Positions 62,165 through 64,000 of a stretch of 64,000 bases of DNA are shown piece by piece (the stretch's first letter is position 1; each line of letters opens with the position of its first letter). Under the pieces are notes generated by a model that saw only the letters and a list, made by a program, of their open reading frames with translations, was not told the origin of the DNA and did not search any database. The stretch is from an uncultured Pseudomonadales bacterium (GTDB lineage: Bacteria; Pseudomonadota; Gammaproteobacteria; Pseudomonadales; Porticoccaceae). The DNA is taken from assembly GCA_943787675.1 (NCBI GenBank), contig CALSNK010000009.1, forward strand, positions 62,001 through 126,000. The letters run 5' to 3'. The translations under genes were made by a program, and so were the position numbers.

Positions 62165-63496
62165 ATGTTACTTGCAGTAAAGCGTCGCTGGTACAGCCCA
62201 GACGGCTACAAAGAAGTCCTGGTGTTAGCGATTCCGCTCATTATCACGACAGGTTCGGGAAGCTTACAGAGCTTTATTGACCGCATGTTTCTCTCTTGGT
62301 TTGACTCAAATGCCTTGGCTGCCACTGTGCCCGCCGCCTTGGTAAGCATGACTCTAACCGCCTTTTTTCTCGGTGTCGCCAGCTATGTTGCCGTGTTTGT
62401 GGCTCAGCATTATGGTGCCCGAGAGCATCCTCGAATTGGTGGTGCGGTGTGGCAGGGCTTTTATATTCTGCTGCCCGCCTTACTGTTTGTGATTCCTATT
62501 AGTATTTATATAGAGCCTATTTTTGCCTGGATTGGCCATGATCCGATACTCCAGGCTATGGAAGTGAGCTATGCCCGAATACTCATACTGGCGATTCCGG
62601 TGATTATTATCTCTGCTTCTGTGGCGGGGTTTTTTTCTGGTATCGGACGCACCTCGGTAGTGATGTGGAGCAATCTATTAATAACCGTACTCAACCTGTT
62701 GCTCGACTACGGGTTAATTTTTGGCAACTGGGGACTTCCGCGCCTGGGGGTGACAGGCGCCGCATTGGCCACTGTGATCTCGCTAATGGTGGGCACCCTC
62801 GTTCAGCTCTGGGTGTTCTTTAGTCCAGGCTACAGAGAGGTCTACAATACTTGGGCTCTATGGCGCTTTGACTGGATTCTATTTAAGCGTCTACTGCGCT
62901 TCGGTCTTCCTCTGGGATTACAGAGCCAGATGCAGATGTTAGCCTGGACATTGTTTGTGTTGCTGATTGGCAAAATAGGTGTCGCGGAGCTCACTGCGCA
63001 CAGTATTGCCATGAATGTATTTATGATCATGGTGATGCCAGTAGCGGGCATGAGTATTGCGGTATCGGTATTAGTGGGCCAGCGACTTGGGGCCGGTAAT
63101 ACCGAATCCGCGACGCGGATAACCTATTCTTCGATACACCTAGCCGGACTGTTTTTTATGCTGTCAGGTCTGGTATTAATTAGCGCGCCAGACTGGTTTA
63201 TAAGGCCCTTTGCCAGTGGTATGACAGAGGCAACCTACAACGCCACTGTGCCACTCGTTGAAGGTCTTCTTGGGTTGGTGGCCCTGTTTTGCCTGTTTGA
63301 AGCCGTATCAATGATGATGGCGGGTGCCCTGAAAGGGGCGGGAGATACATTATTTGTTGCCTGGGCCTCAATACTCTGCAGCTGGCTGTTGTTGGTTCTT
63401 CCGACAGGCATCCTAGTGATGGGTTGGGGCGGGCCTCTGTTCTGGTGCTGGGCATTTTTTGTGGTCAATGGCTTTGCGATGTTTTTGGTGCATTAG
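62165..63496 (+). CDS. MATE-family multidrug/sodium antiporter, C-terminal tail cut by an amber stop
   Basis: A 443-residue efflux carrier with 12 helices. It matches the NorM/MATE pattern: IITTGSGSLQSFIDRMFLSWFD in helix 1, GVTGAALATVISL, GLQSQMQMLAWTLFVLLIGKIGVAELTAHSIAMNVF (helix 7) and AGALKGAGDTLFVAW. The product ends VVNGFAMFLVH at a TAG (63494-63496). In the same frame the next codons read LRFKGAKWKQLKVIA before TAG at 63542-63544, a good match to the usual basic MATE tail (LRFRxGKWRxxxVIE). The core is complete, so the protein may still work. The ATG at 62165 with GGA 6 bases upstream is preferred over the ATG at 62135. Confidence 0.87.
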   Translation: MLLAVKRRWYSPDGYKEVLVLAIPLIITTGSGSLQSFIDRMFLSWFDSNALAATVPAALVSMTLTAFFLGVASYVAVFVAQHYGAREHPRIGGAVWQGFYILLPALLFVIPISIYIEPIFAWIGHDPILQAMEVSYARILILAIPVIIISASVAGFFSGIGRTSVVMWSNLLITVLNLLLDYGLIFGNWGLPRLGVTGAALATVISLMVGTLVQLWVFFSPGYREVYNTWALWRFDWILFKRLLRFGLPLGLQSQMQMLAWTLFVLLIGKIGVAELTAHSIAMNVFMIMVMPVAGMSIAVSVLVGQRLGAGNTESATRITYSSIHLAGLFFMLSGLVLISAPDWFIRPFASGMTEATYNATVPLVEGLLGLVALFCLFEAVSMMMAGALKGAGDTLFVAWASILCSWLLLVLPTGILVMGWGGPLFWCWAFFVVNGFAMFLVH

Positions 63497-63544
63497 CTAA
63501 GGTTCAAGGGCGCTAAATGGAAACAACTAAAGGTTATTGCTTAG
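63497..63544 (+). other. Conserved-looking MATE tail beyond the in-frame TAG
   Basis: Fifteen codons (L R F K G A K W K Q L K V I A) continue in the MATE frame after the amber codon, then TAG. The stretch resembles the cytosolic end of MATE proteins. It implies a recent nonsense change, a sequencing error, or read-through. Confidence 0.5.
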
Positions 63545-63685
63545 ACCCGCACCGACTACAACCCAGGGCACCTGAACAGTCCCCTGGATCGATTTACGTG
63601 CTTGTCGTGTTGGTAAAAGCTCAGTCAAAGCATGCTGGTCAGTAGGGGAGTCCCTCGCTGACAGTATTATGGTTTACCTGTATTC

Positions 63686-64000
63686 CTAGGGCTGTGCTGC
63701 TTCGGCAGCCTGAGCGGCCATTAGAGCGGCAACCTCGGCCTCCAGTGCGGCACCATCATGGGCCTGCTTAATAACATAGGCACGCACAGCCTCAGCGTCG
63801 GTTCGACTGAGGGAGTCGGAAAAAGATACCATGCCGTTATCTGCTAGAACTCCGTCAATCACTACGGCTTGCCATGCCTCGGCACTTGCTGAAATAGATG
63901 ACCAGCGTAAATCAGGTAATACGCCAGAGCTTATCGCCAGAGGACCGTGACAAACACGGCAGTTAAAGTGGTATTGCTCAAAGCCGAGTTGAATCATCTC
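63686..64000 (-). CDS. Cytochrome c domain protein, C-terminal part (5' end outside window)
   Basis: The frame is open leftward from the right edge to a stop at 63686, giving about 104 residues. It contains a heme-c site CRVCH in the segment YHFNCRVCHGPLAISSGVLPDLRWSS, an axial methionine candidate in NGMVSFSDSLS, and an alanine/glutamate-rich C-terminus. The pattern Gx2xYxxxCxxCHGxxAxSxGxxPDLR is typical of the cytochrome domain at the end of PQQ-dependent alcohol dehydrogenases. The rest of the protein lies outside the window, so this is a guess by domain. It converges on the MATE gene. Confidence 0.75.
   Translation of the reverse strand, partial: EMIQLGFEQYHFNCRVCHGPLAISSGVLPDLRWSSISASAEAWQAVVIDGVLADNGMVSFSDSLSRTDAEAVRAYVIKQAHDGAALEAEVAALMAAQAAEAAQP

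Noticed and set aside
1..64000. CRISPR arrays, prophage, insertion sequences, tRNA and rRNA genes
   Set aside because: I saw no spaced direct repeats of CRISPR type, no transposase or integrase frame, no cloverleaf-like segment and no rRNA sequence.

Overview
The window looks like chromosome from an oligotrophic marine gammaproteobacterium. It combines a green-tuned proteorhodopsin with a complete retinal pathway, a dense set of light and oxidative damage genes, TonB-dependent receptors and short intergenic gaps. The gene content resembles SAR92/Porticoccaceae-type bacteria. That assignment is recalled from general knowledge and was not tested; no rRNA gene is present.

Layout. (1) 1-2.9 kb: the end of a flavin oxidoreductase gene, then a leftward operon for sulfide/persulfide handling (BigR/SqrR-type ArsR regulator, rhodanese, TauE/SafE exporter, persulfide dioxygenase-like hydrolase) with a readable promoter and overlapping inverted repeat. 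(2) 2.9-9 kb: a DnaQ exonuclease/GIY-YIG fusion gene split by a frameshift, an Old Yellow Enzyme gene flanked by two different degenerate tandem repeats, DUF1415, a BaiN-like flavoprotein and a YlqF/RbgA-like GTPase. (3) 9-20 kb: a Tat-exported DUF1501 protein paired with a large DUF1800 lipoprotein, a penicillin-acylase-family lipoprotein, an MFS transporter, YaeQ and a TonB-dependent receptor. (4) 20-28.5 kb: a leftward run of proteorhodopsin, crtE, crtI, crtB, crtY, blh and a type 2 IPP isomerase, which gives the whole route from IPP to retinal, followed by a 3-hydroxyisobutyryl-CoA hydrolase-like gene and a small zinc-ribbon gene. (5) 28.8-38 kb: a serine hydrolase; divergent light-repair units (an FeS-type photolyase and a CRY-DASH facing DUF3429, DCC thiol oxidoreductase and SDR genes) with a perfect 20-bp palindrome between them; a GAF-GGDEF protein; and a cytochrome b561/YceI/YceI operon. 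(6) 38-47.7 kb: housekeeping genes rlmD, glyA, a Nudix gene, then nrdR-ribD-ribE-ribBA-ribH-nusB-thiL-pgpA. (7) 47.8-57 kb: two tandem paralogous RND adaptor-permease pairs. (8) 57-64 kb: ribA-hisF; an ECF11-type sigma factor with its ChrR anti-sigma factor and a clear self-type promoter; a decay zone with a LysR remnant, a TonB-receptor remnant and a frameshifted dicarboxylate/glutamate symporter; a MATE transporter with an in-frame amber stop just before a conserved-looking tail; and the end of a cytochrome c domain protein.

How it fits together. Proteorhodopsin, carotenoid synthesis, two photolyase/cryptochrome proteins, flavin biosynthesis (the flavin of photolyases) and the singlet-oxygen-type RpoE/ChrR pair form a light-use and light-damage theme, though only some of them are physically linked. 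I found no CRISPR array, prophage, insertion sequence, tRNA or rRNA gene. The least ordinary items are the non-coding palindromes near the light genes, the ECF promoter, the unlisted LysR remnant, the amber-interrupted MATE gene and the non-canonical starts of thiL and crtI. I did not find a clearly new multi-gene system.
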